Source: Candidatus Zixiibacteriota bacterium | Lineage (GTDB): Bacteria > Desulfobacterota > Binatia > UBA9968 | Assembly: GCA_035574315.1 (NCBI GenBank) | Contig: DATLYW010000038.1 | Coordinates: forward strand, 1-64,000 | Direction: 5' to 3' | DNA length: 64,000 nt | Shown here: in pieces, positions 26,562 to 36,694 of the stretch | Numbering within the stretch: position 1 is the stretch's first letter | Layout: every line of letters begins with the position of its first letter | Notes under the pieces: generated by a model | The model's database searches: none | Seen by the model: only the letters and a program-made list of their open reading frames with translations | Told to the model about the DNA's origin: nothing | Position numbers and translations under genes: made by a program

Positions 26562-27041
26562 TCAGACGTAACCTTTCCGGTCCGCGAGCCTGCGGTACCA
26601 CTCGGGCAGCTCGTAACTGTCGACGCGGTACTGAGGGCGATATCCCTTGATGTCGAGAATCGGCGTGCCGTCGAACAGGTCCAGGCCCCGAACGAACAGG
26701 CGGCGACCCTCGCGCCGGAGGAAACGAAGGAGCGTGAGCCCGATCGGGTTGGGACGGGTGGGGGAGTCGAGCGCGAAAACGCCGAGCAGCGGCAGCTCCT
26801 CGAGCTTGAAGCCCCGCCTCAGCAGACCCCTCGGCTTTACCTGCAGGGGCCCGATCTGCTCCGGGCGCAGGCGGTGGAAGTAAGCGATCACGAAAAGATG
26901 CGAGTAGCCGTCGATTCCTTCGAGGCCGGCCTCGAACTCGGGAAAGATTTCCAGGTCGCCAGCAACGTCCGTCTGCTCCCGGACGGCGTTTTCGCCACCC
27001 TCGGCGTGAACGACTCCGATGGGTTTGAAGACGATCTCCAT
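26562..27041 (-). CDS. TrmO/TsaA-family tRNA methyltransferase-like protein
   Basis: A 159-residue single-domain protein of the YaeB/TsaA/TrmO family: FKPIGVVHAEG at the start, DSPTRPNPIGLTLLRFL (the RPNP core) and LFDGTPILDIKGY near the end. TrmO methylates N6-threonylcarbamoyladenosine in tRNA using SAM; short archaeal-like members may have other substrates. It ends convergently to ackA. The start at 27041 is chosen for the family N-terminus; GAAGGG lies upstream. Confidence 0.85.
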   Translation of the reverse strand: MEIVFKPIGVVHAEGGENAVREQTDVAGDLEIFPEFEAGLEGIDGYSHLFVIAYFHRLRPEQIGPLQVKPRGLLRRGFKLEELPLLGVFALDSPTRPNPIGLTLLRFLRREGRRLFVRGLDLFDGTPILDIKGYRPQYRVDSYELPEWYRRLADRKGYV

Positions 27042-27238
27042 GACGGTCCCTTCTGTTCTTTGCACTCGGCGCCCGTGAGCTACGCACGCTTCGTGCCACC
27101 CGAGGAGCTTTACGCCGGAGCCTGCCGGCTTCCCTCTCGGAATGGGGCAAGCTTTGCAAGCCTGCGATGCCCGAGTCGCGTTTTTCGCATGGGCGGGAAA
27201 GACGCCGCTGGAGCAGCATCACCGGCGCTGACCAGGGG

Positions 27239-27254
27239 TGGTATGGGTCTTGCT
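27239..27254 (+). promoter_or_regulatory. Sigma-54-like promoter, five-gene operon
   Basis: TGGTA-TGGGTC-TTGCT: one mismatch in the -24 box, exact -12, correct GG-N10-GC spacing; 28 bases before ATG 27282. Confidence 0.6.
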
Positions 27255-27281
27255 CCAAGTCTCGGATGAAGGGAGCAAGCC

Positions 27282-28241
27282 ATGCAATCCAGAAGCGAGA
27301 ACGTGTCACTCGCGGAGCACCGAGACGACCTGATCCGGAAGTACTGGGCGGGTGACATGGCGCGAAAGGTCTACCTGGTGCGCAGGCAGAGGAAAGCGAT
27401 CCTCGAGAACTGCCGCCGAATCGCGGTCGTGGGAGCGAGCAGCGATCCCGAGAGCGAGAGCTTCACGGCGATCGAAAAGCTCCTCGGGCTGGGGTTGGAA
27501 GTTATCCCGGTGTTCCCGGGACGCGAAAGCTTTCTCGGGCTGCGCTGCTTCGCGCGGCTCAGCGATATTCCGGGACAGATCGACATCGTTCAGGTTTACC
27601 CGGGACCCGGAGTCGACCTCGTGGCGCTGGCGCGCGAGGCGGTTGCAAAGCAGGTGGTGACGTTCTGGATCGAAGGAAAGGTCGCCGCATCCGAAGAGGT
27701 CGAGAACATCCTGGCCGACGGCCGCGTTCAGCTCGTGGAGTACGAGAGCCTGGTGTCCGAGTATGTCAAGCACGCTCCGTTCGCCCCGGGACCGTCGCTG
27801 CGGGCCCGCAAAGAGCGGAAAATGACGCGCGTGCGGGAGCGGATGACCCGCAATCCGGCCACGGTGCGGCCGGATGACTCGTTGAAAGACGCCGCGTGGA
27901 AGATGGAGAAAGGCCGGTTCCGCCACCTGCCGGTCGTCGACGATACGGGCAAGCTCATCGGAATGTTGAGCGACCGCGACATCCGGCTGATCCGTCCTTC
28001 CCTCGCCTTCGTCTCGAAGGAAGACGCGATGGTCCAGCTGTGGTCGATCACGGTGCAGCAGGCCGCGGTCTTCGATCCGATCAAAGTGAGGCCGGAAACG
28101 ACGCTCAAGGAGGCCGCCGACCTCATGCTGCGCTGGCAGGTCGGCGGCCTGCCCGTCGTCGACGAGCAGGACAAGGTCGTCGGCATCATCACCTATACCG
28201 ACATCCTGCGCGAGTTCGTCGGGCGCGAGGAGTCCGTGTAG
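27282..28241 (+). CDS. CoA-binding domain plus two CBS domains
   Basis: A 319-residue fusion: a CoA-binding Rossmann domain of the YccU type (residues about 35-165, RRIAVVGASSDPESESF and KQVVTFWIEG) followed by a CBS pair (VRERMTRNPATVRPDDSL to LIGMLSDRDIR and FDPIKVRPETTLKEAADL to VVGIITYTDIL). It is first in a five-gene operon with two OsmC genes, a small membrane selenoprotein candidate and a cation transporter. A regulator that reads both acyl-CoA and adenylate state is a reasonable inference. Confidence 0.88.
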   Translation: MQSRSENVSLAEHRDDLIRKYWAGDMARKVYLVRRQRKAILENCRRIAVVGASSDPESESFTAIEKLLGLGLEVIPVFPGRESFLGLRCFARLSDIPGQIDIVQVYPGPGVDLVALAREAVAKQVVTFWIEGKVAASEEVENILADGRVQLVEYESLVSEYVKHAPFAPGPSLRARKERKMTRVRERMTRNPATVRPDDSLKDAAWKMEKGRFRHLPVVDDTGKLIGMLSDRDIRLIRPSLAFVSKEDAMVQLWSITVQQAAVFDPIKVRPETTLKEAADLMLRWQVGGLPVVDEQDKVVGIITYTDILREFVGREESV

Positions 28242-28260
28242 GTCGGGATCCGGGGGCGCG

Positions 28261-28731
28261 ATGGCCGAAGCGCAACAATTCCATTACGAGATCGAGGTGA
28301 TCTGGAACGGGGAGGCGGCGAGCGAGATCCGCGCTTCGGGACGACCGGAGATCCCGGTGGGCGCGCCCCCGGAGTTCCGGGGGACCGAAGGAAGGTGGTC
28401 GCCCGAGCACCTGTTCGCGGCCGCGGCGGCGACGTGCTTCATGTTGACCTTCCTCGCCGTGGCGAAAAGCGCACGGCTCGCGGTCTTGGATTATTCCGCA
28501 TCGGCGCGAGCGAAGCTCGAGAAAATATCGGCAGGGCGCTTCGAGATAACGGAGATCGCGATCCGGCCGAGAATCGTCGTCGGCACGGCCGAGGACATGG
28601 GGCGCGTTCCGCGCCTCCTCGAGAAGACCAAGCAGCGCTGCTTCATCACGAACTCGATCAAGAGCAGGGTGGTTGTCGAGCCGGAGGTGTTTCACCGACG
28701 GACGCCTGCGGTTCCCTGCCCGCCGGGGTAG
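28261..28731 (+). CDS. OsmC-family peroxiredoxin-like protein
   Basis: A 156-residue OsmC-fold protein. The two family Cys are present, one in AAAATCFMLTFLA and one in KQRCFITNSIKS, at the spacing of OsmC/Ohr thiol peroxidases. It would reduce organic peroxides using a dithiol donor. The gene starts 20 bases after the CoA/CBS gene in the same operon; a second OsmC gene lies at 29916. The product likely works with the small membrane protein just downstream. Confidence 0.85.
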   Translation: MAEAQQFHYEIEVIWNGEAASEIRASGRPEIPVGAPPEFRGTEGRWSPEHLFAAAAATCFMLTFLAVAKSARLAVLDYSASARAKLEKISAGRFEITEIAIRPRIVVGTAEDMGRVPRLLEKTKQRCFITNSIKSRVVVEPEVFHRRTPAVPCPPG

Positions 28732-28777
28732 CTGCGTTCCGCCGCAAGCCGCCGTCCCTGCGCAGGAGCCCGAAGCC

Positions 28778-28966
28778 GTGTTCGACTGGTTCTGGTTCGT
28801 TCTCGTCGTGGTCGTCTACGTGGCGTCGATGCGCTGGGTGCTGCCCCGCCTCGGCGTGCCGACCTGAATGGCGGGATCTTGCGGCGTCGGGTCGCGACGC
28901 CGTCCGGACGGCGGGGGAAGCCCCGAGGCGGCGAACAACCGGGAGCGCCGCAGCTCGATTCCATGA
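28778..28966 (+). CDS. Small membrane selenoprotein candidate (UGA at 28865 read as Sec)
   Basis: A 62-residue frame starting at GTG 28778, ten bases after AGGAG. It encodes one membrane helix (DWFWFVLVVVVYVASMRW), then LPRLGVPT, an in-frame TGA at codon 30, then MAGSCGVGS and a polar tail. If TGA is selenocysteine the motif is Sec-x3-S-C-type (UMAGSC), a redox pair at the membrane surface. Three facts favour this: a hairpin 13 bases after the TGA with a GGUCG loop; the extended frame ends at TGA 28964-28966, overlapping the ATG of the next gene by four bases; and that gene lacks its own good ribosome-binding site. Alternative: a 29-residue helix that simply stops at 28867. No selA, selB or selD in the window. 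Confidence 0.6.
28881..28903 (+). promoter_or_regulatory. SECIS-like hairpin after TGA 28865
   Basis: GCGGCGTC pairs with GACGCCGT (eight pairs, one G-U) around the loop GGGTCGC; closing G-C leaves a GGUCG loop, similar to the GGUC apical loop of the E. coli fdhF element. The loop begins 21-22 nt after the UGA. A palindrome immediately after (about 28899-28912) could compete. Confidence 0.5.
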
Positions 28967-29889
28967 GCCGGACGAACCTCGGGCGATTCGCATGGCTGTC
29001 GATCGGGGCGGCGCTGGCCACGATCGCGCTCAAAGGCCTGGCGTACTGGCTAACGGGCTCGGTCGGGCTCTTGTCCGACGCGCTCGAGTCCTTCGTCAAT
29101 CTGGCGGCGGCGACCCTGGCGCTCGCCGCTCTGTCGATCGCGGCATGGCCTCCCGACGAGATGCACGCATTCGGCTATAGCAAGGCCGAATATTTTGCCA
29201 GCGGCGTGGAGGGATTGTTGATCGTCCTCGCCGCATCCGGCATCGTGTGGACCGCCTTGCCGCGCCTGATCGCTCCAAGACCGCTGCAACAGGTCGGGAT
29301 CGGGCTGGCGATATCGGCGCTGGCGGCGGCTCTGAATTTCGTCGTTGCCCGCCGCCTGCTCAAGGCAGGCGAGCAGCACCGGTCGATCACGCTCGAAGCC
29401 GACGCCCATCACCTGATGACCGACGTCTGGACCTCCGTGGGCATCATCGCAGGGATCGGCGTCGTCGCGCTCACCGGATGGACGCGGCTCGATCCGCTCA
29501 TCGCTCTGGCGGTCGCCGGCCACATCTTGTGGATCGGGGGACAGCTGCTGCAGCGCTCGGTTTTCGGTCTGCTGGACAGAGCCTTGCCCACGGCCGAGCA
29601 AGGTGTCATCAAGGACGTGCTGAGCCGCTACGAGAGCCAGGGGATCCAGTATCACGCGTTGCGCACCCGGCGGGCGGGGAGGCGGTCGTTCATCTCGCTG
29701 CACGTGCTCGTGCCGCGCGACTGGAGCGTGCAGCGCGGCCATGATCTGCTCGAGGATCTCGAGTACGATATCCGGGCGGCGATTCCAGGAGCGACGGTTT
29801 TCACGCACCTGGAGCCGATCGGCGACCCGGCCGCCTGGAAAGATGTCACGCTGGATCGCACGGAGCGGCCCGAAGCCGGGCGCCGCTGA
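28963..29889 (+). CDS. Cation diffusion facilitator (metal efflux)
   Basis: A 308-residue transporter with six helices and a C-terminal cytosolic domain. Metal-site motifs are LLSDALESFVN in helix 2 and LEADAHHLMTDVWTS in helix 5, as in FieF-type Zn/Fe/Cd antiporters. ATG 28963 overlaps the stop of the upstream selenoprotein candidate (ATGA). Within the operon it may remove metals released or sensed by the redox proteins; that link is inference. Confidence 0.9.
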   Translation: MSRTNLGRFAWLSIGAALATIALKGLAYWLTGSVGLLSDALESFVNLAAATLALAALSIAAWPPDEMHAFGYSKAEYFASGVEGLLIVLAASGIVWTALPRLIAPRPLQQVGIGLAISALAAALNFVVARRLLKAGEQHRSITLEADAHHLMTDVWTSVGIIAGIGVVALTGWTRLDPLIALAVAGHILWIGGQLLQRSVFGLLDRALPTAEQGVIKDVLSRYESQGIQYHALRTRRAGRRSFISLHVLVPRDWSVQRGHDLLEDLEYDIRAAIPGATVFTHLEPIGDPAAWKDVTLDRTERPEAGRR

Positions 29890-29915
29890 GCGGGACGGTG
29901 CCGGAAGGAGAAGCG

Positions 29916-30371
29916 ATGGAAGCGAAGGTTCGGGGGTACACGTATCGGAGCGCTGTCCGCTGGACGGGGGAAAAGCGCGGGGTCTGCACGACGGCCGGCA
30001 AGCCGTCGATCGAGGTCGCAACCCCGCCGGAGTTCAAGGGACACCCGGGGATCTGGTCGCCCGAGGATCTTTTCGTCAGCTCCGTCAACGCGTGCGTGAT
30101 GATGACGTTTCTCAGTTTCGCTGAAAGGGCCGGCTTGCCGCTGGCGGGGTACGAGAGCGAGGCCGAAGGAAAGCTCGAGTTCGTCGACGGAGGCTTTCAG
30201 TTCACCGCGGTGACCGTGAAGCCACGCGTGTTGCTGCGGGCGGGCGCGGACCCCGGCAAGGCGCGCGAGCTCATGGACCGGGCGGAGAAGTATTGCCTGG
30301 TTTCGCGCTCGGTCAAGAGCCGGGTCTCGGTCGAGGCCAGCATCGAGGAAGGCACGCCCGGCGCAGCGTAG
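29916..30371 (+). CDS. OsmC-family protein (second copy)
   Basis: A 151-residue OsmC-fold protein, about a third identical by eye to the copy at 28261. The family Cys are in SVNACVMMTFLSF and EKYCLVSRSVKS. GGAAGGAG precedes ATG 29916; the upstream in-frame start at 29898 lacks a site. It is the last gene of the five-gene operon; two OsmC paralogs in one operon suggest different peroxide substrates. Confidence 0.85.
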   Translation: MEAKVRGYTYRSAVRWTGEKRGVCTTAGKPSIEVATPPEFKGHPGIWSPEDLFVSSVNACVMMTFLSFAERAGLPLAGYESEAEGKLEFVDGGFQFTAVTVKPRVLLRAGADPGKARELMDRAEKYCLVSRSVKSRVSVEASIEEGTPGAA

Positions 30372-30447
30372 GCGCGGCAGGCCCGACGCGCGATCCCCTT
30401 GACCCGGCGCGAACCGGAGTCGTCCGCAGCGCTCCGGCGCCCGTCGG

Positions 30448-33400
30448 CTACGCCTTCAGCAGTTTCACCTTCGTGTCGTAGAAAACCGCGCTCCCGCCGG
30501 TCAGGTCGGAAAGGCAGGTGTTCTTGATGTGCGGATCGACGCGGAAAGCGGCGTTGGCGTGGATTCCCTTGTTACGGCGCGGGTCGCCAGGGATTATTTT
30601 CCCGTCTATGACGATATCCTGTGCCCCGTAAGCCCAGTGGCCGAACCCGAGGCCGAAAGCGATGACGCCCGGGCGGATACCCTGAAGCACCTTGACCCTG
30701 CCGATCATCGGGATCCTCTTGCCGTTCTTCAGATCCCAGACTCCTTCCGGGTTGGTCGCGGAAACGATTATCGCGCGCGAACCGTCCTTGAATCCCAGAC
30801 GCTGCGCGTCTCGGGCGTTCACGAGGATGGAGTTCTCGGGGAGAAGAGCCAGCAGCCAGTAGTCAGCGACGGTACGCGATTTGGTTTGTGCTATCTCCCG
30901 GTAGGTGATCAGGTGCAGGTCGTAGCCGTCTTTTTCGTCCCGTATAGGCCTCCCCAACGCGTCGGACGGCGCCGGGATATAAGTCGCGATGCCCGAATAG
31001 TTCTTTCCGGTCATCGAATTCTTCGTCCTTGCCGTTTTCTCCTGGTACAGGTTGATGAGCGTGCCGTACCGGTTCTTGAGGAGCGCGCCCTCGTAGCCGC
31101 TTGGAAAATCGTCGAAACGACCGCCGCGGTTGAGGACGTAAACCACCTTGCGCCACCACGCGCCGGCGATTTTCTCCCACCTCGCCGGATCGAAAACGTT
31201 TCGGGGCAGGTGGCGGCGAGCGTCGAGGAAGAGCTTCATCTCCTTTTCATCAGCGTCCGGGACCTCCTGGCCTGGTTTGTCCCCGGCGGCGAGGTTGGCC
31301 ACCATGCGGACATAGAGATCCTCCGGGCGCTTGAAATCCTTCCCTTCGCCGAATCCGCCAGGTCCGAACCCCGGCAGATTCATCCTTTCGGCGATCGCGA
31401 GCAGCGTCGCTTCCAGGCTGAGCGGCATCTCTTCACCGAACACTTTGACGGTCTCCGTCAGCGGCGCGATCACCGGCTGGCGCACGGGTTGAACCTTCCA
31501 AGGCATACTGGGGTGAGAGCCGGCCATCTCCCAGCGCTCGAGGTAGCTCAAATCGGGGAAGACGTAGTCGGCGTACATGGAGGTCTCCCCGACGACGATG
31601 TCGCTGGCAATGAACAGCGGAACTTTTTTCACGTCGCTCAAAATCTCGATGTTGGTGTGCCCGGCCGGCAAGGAGTAAACCGGCGTGCCCATGTAAAGGA
31701 ACAGCGCCTTGATCGGATAAGGATAGGCATCTCCGGCCGAAGGGACCACCTCCTGGTAGATGTCGCTGGAGAGCGGAAACCACGGGCGCCGGGCCGGATA
31801 GCCCTCGAAGATCGTCGTATCTTCGTACCTGGCGTTCGCTCGAATCAGATCGATGCCGAACGGGATCGTCTTGCCGCTCGTGAGTTTGCCGATGGGATAA
31901 GGCTGCGCCCACTTCCCTTCGCTGCCGTCAGGCAGCTTGCCCGAAAAGGTCCTGCCGCCGCCGGCGTCGAAGGTCGATGCCTGGCACATTCCCCCGCGCC
32001 AGTCATAGTTGCCGATCAGCAGGTTCAGCGTGAACCAGGCAAAGACGTTGTAAAAACCGTTCGTGTGCTGGGACGCGCCACGGTGGACATCGGCCGCGGC
32101 TTTTTTCCCGTGGCTGGTGAACTCCCTGGCCAGGGCCTCGATATCGGACGCCTTGATGCCGGAAATCTCCGCCCATTCCTCGACGCTCTTGCCCGACGCC
32201 TGCTCCCAGAGAACCTGCAGTCCGCTTTTTACCTTGGTGCCGCGGATCTCGGTATCGACGAGCAGGTCGCCCTCGACCGGATTTTTCTCGTCGTAAGCGT
32301 CGAATGCCACCGCCTTGCCGCCCGAAAGGACCACGAACGGATCGAGCTCGCAGCTCTTTTCCGTGCCGCTTTCCTTGTCCGTCCAGATCTTCTTGATCTT
32401 CGGTAGCCCGATTTCCGATCCGCGCAGGAAAGCGCCCGGGCTTCCGTCTTTCTCGATCTTGACGAGCCACGAGGCGTTGCACCAGTTCGGCTCTCCGTCG
32501 GCTTTCGCGGCGGCCTTGTTGGCGTTCTTCAAATATTTCTCGTCATAGCGCCTGTTTTCGATGACCCAGCGGATCATCGCCAGCGCCATCGCGCCTTCCG
32601 TGCCGGGCTTGATCGGTATCCACTTCCACGCCTTGGCGGCGGCCTTGCTGAACCGAGGATCGACCACGGCGATTTTCAGCCTGCCGTGCTCCAGACCATT
32701 CGTGATTCTTCCCGCGCGATTGGTCGGGCCGTAGTTGCCCTCGAACGGGGACGCGCCGACGAAGATGATGAACTCGCTGTTTTCCGTATCCGCCTGCCAG
32801 TAGAATTTCTTGCCGCCGGTCCACTTGTACTTCAGCTCCTTTTCATCCAGCAGGTACTGTTCGCTCATCGCCTTGCCGGTGAAATAGAGGGAGCCCTGGC
32901 AGACGGTCGTATGGCCGTGCGCGTTGACCGTGCCGAAGGAATCCTTCGCGAAGCGGCTCACCAGATCGCCCCGTCCGCCTTTGAGCCGGCCCCACATGAA
33001 GACGAACTGGTTGTTCTTCGGCCCGAGATCCGGATGGTCGGGATCGATCAGGAGATCAAGGCGATTCTTGTGCTTTGCCTGGAACTCGGCGACGGTCATC
33101 TCCTTTTTCCAGATCTTCGCCACGTCGGCGGACATCTCCTTCGCGAGCTGCGCGTCGGTCAAGGCCCGGATGGCGCGCAGGCCTTCCACGTTGCGGTTTT
33201 CCTCACCGGGAACGTTCTTGAACAGCAGCCCGCCGTCGACGATTTCCCGGATGGCCTGCTCGAAGGAGATGCTCACCCACTTCCCCTCGCCGCGTCGGCC
33301 CGCCCGCTTGAGCACCTTTCGAATGCGGTACGGGTCGTAGGCGCTCTGAATCCCCGCCTGTCCTTTGGGGCAGAGGACCCCGTCGACAGCGGCGGTCTGA

Positions 33401-33744
33401 AACGGCGAGCTTTTGTACGAGAGGTGCGGTGTCAGGTTCCAGGGACTGAGCGGGTTGCCGTCGATCTTGGCGGCCACGCCGTTTTGGATTTTCACCTTGA
33501 TGCCGCACTGGGTGTTGCACTGCTGGCAGACCGAGTAGAGTATCCGGTCCGGCCTGGCGAGCGCGTAGTCGCCCCGCGGCGCGAGATCGGCGGCTTTGCC
33601 TTCAGGGGCGTCCTTGAACAACCCCGGCACTCCGCCGGCCAGCGCTGCGCTGCCGCCCACCAAAGCGGCGGTCTTCAAAAAATCTCTGCGGCTCCGGCCG
33701 GGCCTTCCAGCCTCGGCCGGGCTCGATTCGTTCGATCGGCCCAT
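30448..33744 (-). CDS. Molybdopterin oxidoreductase, tetrathionate-reductase-like catalytic subunit
   Basis: A 1098-residue exported Mo/W-bisMGD enzyme. A Tat signal (SRRDFLK, residues 18-24) is followed by a 4Fe-4S site C-x2-C-x3-C (residues 73-80) with a fourth Cys in [18 protein letters not shown] supplies the Cys likely to bind Mo; [15 protein letters not shown] and the C-terminal GFGHWAYG block are typical of the long TtrA/PsrA/PhsA-like enzymes. Tetrathionate reductase fits best by size, by the order FeS - NrfD - Mo subunit and by Tat signals on both soluble subunits, but polysulfide or another sulfur compound is possible. ATG 33744 overlaps the stop of the NrfD gene by one base (TGATG). 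Confidence 0.85.
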   Translation of the reverse strand: MGRSNESSPAEAGRPGRSRRDFLKTAALVGGSAALAGGVPGLFKDAPEGKAADLAPRGDYALARPDRILYSVCQQCNTQCGIKVKIQNGVAAKIDGNPLSPWNLTPHLSYKSSPFQTAAVDGVLCPKGQAGIQSAYDPYRIRKVLKRAGRRGEGKWVSISFEQAIREIVDGGLLFKNVPGEENRNVEGLRAIRALTDAQLAKEMSADVAKIWKKEMTVAEFQAKHKNRLDLLIDPDHPDLGPKNNQFVFMWGRLKGGRGDLVSRFAKDSFGTVNAHGHTTVCQGSLYFTGKAMSEQYLLDEKELKYKWTGGKKFYWQADTENSEFIIFVGASPFEGNYGPTNRAGRITNGLEHGRLKIAVVDPRFSKAAAKAWKWIPIKPGTEGAMALAMIRWVIENRRYDEKYLKNANKAAAKADGEPNWCNASWLVKIEKDGSPGAFLRGSEIGLPKIKKIWTDKESGTEKSCELDPFVVLSGGKAVAFDAYDEKNPVEGDLLVDTEIRGTKVKSGLQVLWEQASGKSVEEWAEISGIKASDIEALAREFTSHGKKAAADVHRGASQHTNGFYNVFAWFTLNLLIGNYDWRGGMCQASTFDAGGGRTFSGKLPDGSEGKWAQPYPIGKLTSGKTIPFGIDLIRANARYEDTTIFEGYPARRPWFPLSSDIYQEVVPSAGDAYPYPIKALFLYMGTPVYSLPAGHTNIEILSDVKKVPLFIASDIVVGETSMYADYVFPDLSYLERWEMAGSHPSMPWKVQPVRQPVIAPLTETVKVFGEEMPLSLEATLLAIAERMNLPGFGPGGFGEGKDFKRPEDLYVRMVANLAAGDKPGQEVPDADEKEMKLFLDARRHLPRNVFDPARWEKIAGAWWRKVVYVLNRGGRFDDFPSGYEGALLKNRYGTLINLYQEKTARTKNSMTGKNYSGIATYIPAPSDALGRPIRDEKDGYDLHLITYREIAQTKSRTVADYWLLALLPENSILVNARDAQRLGFKDGSRAIIVSATNPEGVWDLKNGKRIPMIGRVKVLQGIRPGVIAFGLGFGHWAYGAQDIVIDGKIIPGDPRRNKGIHANAAFRVDPHIKNTCLSDLTGGSAVFYDTKVKLLKA

Positions 33745-34916
33745 CACGCTGCTCTCCCTTCTTTCGCTCCCGCAAAGCGTGCTCCAGTAGGCGCCGGCCC
33801 GCGGAGAAACGGCAGATACTCGACGGCGAGCACGAACAGCAACGCCGCCGCCGCGATCGCTCCGATCGCCATCAGCCACTCCATGACGCTCGGAAAATAA
33901 GCCACCGACAGCCGGTTGTGAACGAACGCCTCGGGGAGGGCGCGGAATTCCGGTACCGCCAGCCCCGGAAGCACGATGTTTTGCTTCGTCCCGGCGTAGC
34001 CGATGCCGATCAGGAAGCCTGCCAAAGCGAAGTTGAAAGGCCTGAGGCCCCACGACGGAATCAGCAGGATCGCCGGTAGGAGGAACCCGATGAAAAGCTG
34101 AACGATCCAGAAAACCCACCAGTAAGGGCCGAAGGCAACGAGGTGGTGAGCCTCGATGACCGCGGGTGTGCCGGCATATTGAGTGATCGAGTACTCGGAA
34201 AACTCGATGAGCACGTTGACTGCGAGGAGGCCGAGAATGAGATAGCGCAAAAACCCGACGGCGTCCCAATGATCGCGATCCTCCGGCCACTTGCGGAACA
34301 AGGTGAGGGTGAACGCCACGACCGCGACTCCGGCCAGCAGCGCGGAAAAAAGAAAGCGAATCGGCAGGAGCCCCGAACTCCAGTAAGGCCTGGCCCCCAG
34401 GACGCCGAAAAGCGCGCCTTCCCCGCCACCGAACGTGATGACCAGGAAGAATCCCAGAACGGACAGGGGCTTCAGCCAGCGGGATCGGCCTTTAGCCAGC
34501 GCGAGCAGCATGACCAGGAGCACCAGGATGAAAGCGGTGTAGACCCAGACCATCGCGGCAAGAATCGAACCGGGGTTCGGCTGAAGATAAAGCTTCCAGA
34601 AACGTTCCATATGGCCCAGGTCCGCAAGAACCAGGAGCAGGCCCGCACCCAGGGTGAACAGAGAAACGGGCAATGCGTAAAGGCTCGCGCGCCGTAGACA
34701 GGAGATCCCCAATCCATGATGGAGGAAAACGAGCAAGAAAGCGCCGCCGGAGATACCGACCATGTAAATGTACAGGCCGACCCACAGCCCCCACGGGATG
34801 TAGCTCCCGAAGTTGAGATTCGCTTTGCCATGGGCCAGCCGATCCCAGGCGCCGACCGCCCCCAGCAAGACCATGACCGCCAGGACCGGGATGAGAATTT
34901 TGGATGCTTTCAGCAT
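33744..34916 (-). CDS. NrfD/TtrC-like quinone-interacting membrane subunit
   Basis: A 390-residue protein with eight to ten membrane helices of the NrfD/PsrC family. It passes electrons between membrane quinone and the FeS subunit on the outer face. Blocks such as [16 protein letters not shown] and [14 protein letters not shown] are typical. The start at 34916 has AGGAGG upstream. It lies between the FeS and Mo subunits in one operon. Confidence 0.88.
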   Translation of the reverse strand: MLKASKILIPVLAVMVLLGAVGAWDRLAHGKANLNFGSYIPWGLWVGLYIYMVGISGGAFLLVFLHHGLGISCLRRASLYALPVSLFTLGAGLLLVLADLGHMERFWKLYLQPNPGSILAAMVWVYTAFILVLLVMLLALAKGRSRWLKPLSVLGFFLVITFGGGEGALFGVLGARPYWSSGLLPIRFLFSALLAGVAVVAFTLTLFRKWPEDRDHWDAVGFLRYLILGLLAVNVLIEFSEYSITQYAGTPAVIEAHHLVAFGPYWWVFWIVQLFIGFLLPAILLIPSWGLRPFNFALAGFLIGIGYAGTKQNIVLPGLAVPEFRALPEAFVHNRLSVAYFPSVMEWLMAIGAIAAAALLFVLAVEYLPFLRGPAPTGARFAGAKEGRAA

Positions 34917-34927
34917 GGCTGGCCTCC

Positions 34928-35782
34928 TCAGACCAGGTAGTAAACGCGCGGCTTGGTGCCGAGCTCTTCCTTCAAGCGCATCGCGTTGGGCCTGGCGATC
35001 AGCTCGGAGACGAGACTTTCCGGGTCGTTGGCGTCGCCGAAGTATGTGGCATAGCCGATGCAGGTCGTCACGCACGCCGGAAGCATTCCGGCGTCGAGGC
35101 GATGAATACAAAAGTGGCACTTCCTCGCGTTGCCGACAGGGGACTTGTCCTGTTCCCGTGGCCACTCTCTCCCATATTCGTGGCTGGGCAGCTTCTCGTA
35201 GGGTTCCGCCCGCGGTGTGCCGCTCGTGTAGAACTCGCCGAAGTCCGCCGTGCGTGCGCCGTAAGGGCAAGCCGGCAGGCAATAGCGGCAGCCGATGCAC
35301 TGTTCGTAGTTGATTTCGACGATTCCGTCGGGTCTCTTGTAGGTCGCCTTCACGGGGCAAACAGGCACACAGGGAGGGTTGTCGCACTGGTTGCAAAGCC
35401 TGGGTAAGAAACGGCGGCCGACGTTCGGATATTCGCCGACCTCCTCTTCCATTACCGGGCGATAGACCACGCCCGGCGGCAGCTTGTTTTCCGCCACACA
35501 GCCTATGGTGCAGGCCGAGCAGCCGACGCATTTGCGCAGATCGATGACCATGACCCATCGACGCTTCTCGACCGGCTTGGCGAGGGCCCGGCGCAACTCT
35601 CCCTGCATGCGCAGGATCATGCTTTCGCCATCGGGAAGCTCCTCGAGGGGTTTCGGCGAATCGGCGGCGTCGACGGTCTCCGGCCTGGTCGCCAGCGCCA
35701 CCGCAGCCGTGGCGCCGCCGACTAACAGCTTGAGAAAGTCCCGGCGCTCGTGCTTCTCAACGTGTTCGCTTGGCTCGTTCAT
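34928..35782 (-). CDS. TtrB-like four-cluster ferredoxin subunit
   Basis: A 284-residue Tat-exported FeS protein ([11 protein letters not shown] near residue 14). Sixteen Cys form four 4Fe-4S sites: [40 protein letters not shown] and CHFC...C...C. It relays electrons between the NrfD subunit and the Mo subunit. First gene of the operon; AAGGA precedes ATG 35782. The upstream extension to 35836 lacks a ribosome-binding site. Confidence 0.88.
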   Translation of the reverse strand: MNEPSEHVEKHERRDFLKLLVGGATAAVALATRPETVDAADSPKPLEELPDGESMILRMQGELRRALAKPVEKRRWVMVIDLRKCVGCSACTIGCVAENKLPPGVVYRPVMEEEVGEYPNVGRRFLPRLCNQCDNPPCVPVCPVKATYKRPDGIVEINYEQCIGCRYCLPACPYGARTADFGEFYTSGTPRAEPYEKLPSHEYGREWPREQDKSPVGNARKCHFCIHRLDAGMLPACVTTCIGYATYFGDANDPESLVSELIARPNAMRLKEELGTKPRVYYLV

Positions 35783-36238
35783 GGGTTGTCCTTGTTTTTC
35801 GGCTGTTCTCGCGCAGTGCGCGCAGCGAGGTGCCATTTCGGACGGACGTCATTTGGAGATCGGTTGGCGCCGAGACGCAATTCCGGGGCCAGGAAACAGG
35901 TGAGGGAGGGAGGCCGGCAGCGGGCCTTTCCCTGCGGGAATCGCCGAGAATGTCCCGAGGAGTTTTTTTACTGCGATTTACGAAACATAGCGGTGCGACC
36001 GCGCTGTCGAGTCGCACCGCAAGCATGTTGTCGGCGCGGCTGCAAGAAGCGATTTTTCTTTGCGCTCCTGCAAACCACGCCTTCTAGAATTTCCAGTTGT
36101 TAAGAAAATCAAGCATGCGCAGCATGTAGAAAATTCGGTTTTCTCTTTCCCGTTTCCCGGAACGTTTTGAGTTTTCGAACACTGGCATGGCCGTTGCTCT
36201 TCGCACCCGATCAGCAGGAGAAAGCGGAGGTGAAAGAG
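35783..36238. other. Divergent intergenic region, Ttr-like operon / secreted protein
   Basis: About 455 bases without a gene. The plus-strand sigma-54 promoter at 36183-36198 is the only element I can name; the middle is AT-rich with short T and A runs. Nothing clear for the minus-strand operon. Confidence 0.5.
36183..36198 (+). promoter_or_regulatory. Sigma-54 promoter, secreted OB-like gene
   Basis: TGGCA-TGGCCG-TTGCT, exact -24/-12 match, 41 bases before ATG 36239. Confidence 0.75.
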
Positions 36239-36694
36239 ATGAAGGTTCTCGTCTCCATTGCAGCCATGGCGTTTTTGTTCACCGCGGCCGATTCCTACGC
36301 GCAGCGCCGTCCCGGCATGGCCTGGCGCGGCAGCGGGGGGTGGGGTCCGGGAAGCTCGTACAACCGCCTGTACGACCAGAAAAACGTCGAGACTGTCAGC
36401 GGTGAGGTAGTGGCGGTAGAGCGCATCACGCCGGGGAAAGGGATGTCGGCGGGCGTCCATCTCAGAGTGAAAACGGACAAGGAGACGATCTCGGTTCACT
36501 TGGGACCGAGCTGGTATCTCGAAAATCAGGACGTAAGAATCGAACCCAAGGACCAGGTCGAGGTGAAGGGCTCCAGGATTACCTTCGGCGGCAAGCCGGC
36601 TATCATCGCGGCCGAAGTGAAAAAGGGCGACGACGTACTGAGGCTGCGGGACGACTCAGGCTTTCCGGTCTGGAGCGGCTGGCGGCGCCGTTAG
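36239..36694 (+). CDS. Secreted protein with OB-like beta domain
   Basis: A 151-residue exported protein: signal peptide MKVLVSIAAMAFLFTAADSYA, then a Gly-rich linker and a beta-rich domain (VSGEVVAVERITPG, GVHLRVKTDKETISVHLGPS, DQVEVKGSRITFGGKPAI, AAEVKKGDDVLRLRDD). This pattern recurs in uncharacterised secreted proteins and suggests an OB fold; ligand unknown. GGAGG is eight bases before ATG 36239. It has its own exact sigma-54 promoter and is followed by the permease pair, so an envelope role in the same response is possible. Confidence 0.7.
   Translation: MKVLVSIAAMAFLFTAADSYAQRRPGMAWRGSGGWGPGSSYNRLYDQKNVETVSGEVVAVERITPGKGMSAGVHLRVKTDKETISVHLGPSWYLENQDVRIEPKDQVEVKGSRITFGGKPAIIAAEVKKGDDVLRLRDDSGFPVWSGWRRR

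Noticed and set aside
30529-32406. 625-codon plus-strand open frame opposite the Mo oxidoreductase
   Set aside because: Antisense shadow of a conserved enzyme.
35800-35840. Possible sigma-54 promoter for the Ttr-like operon
   Set aside because: The closest GC and TGCCA elements are one base too close together (GCA-N6-TGCCA), so the -24/-12 spacing is wrong.
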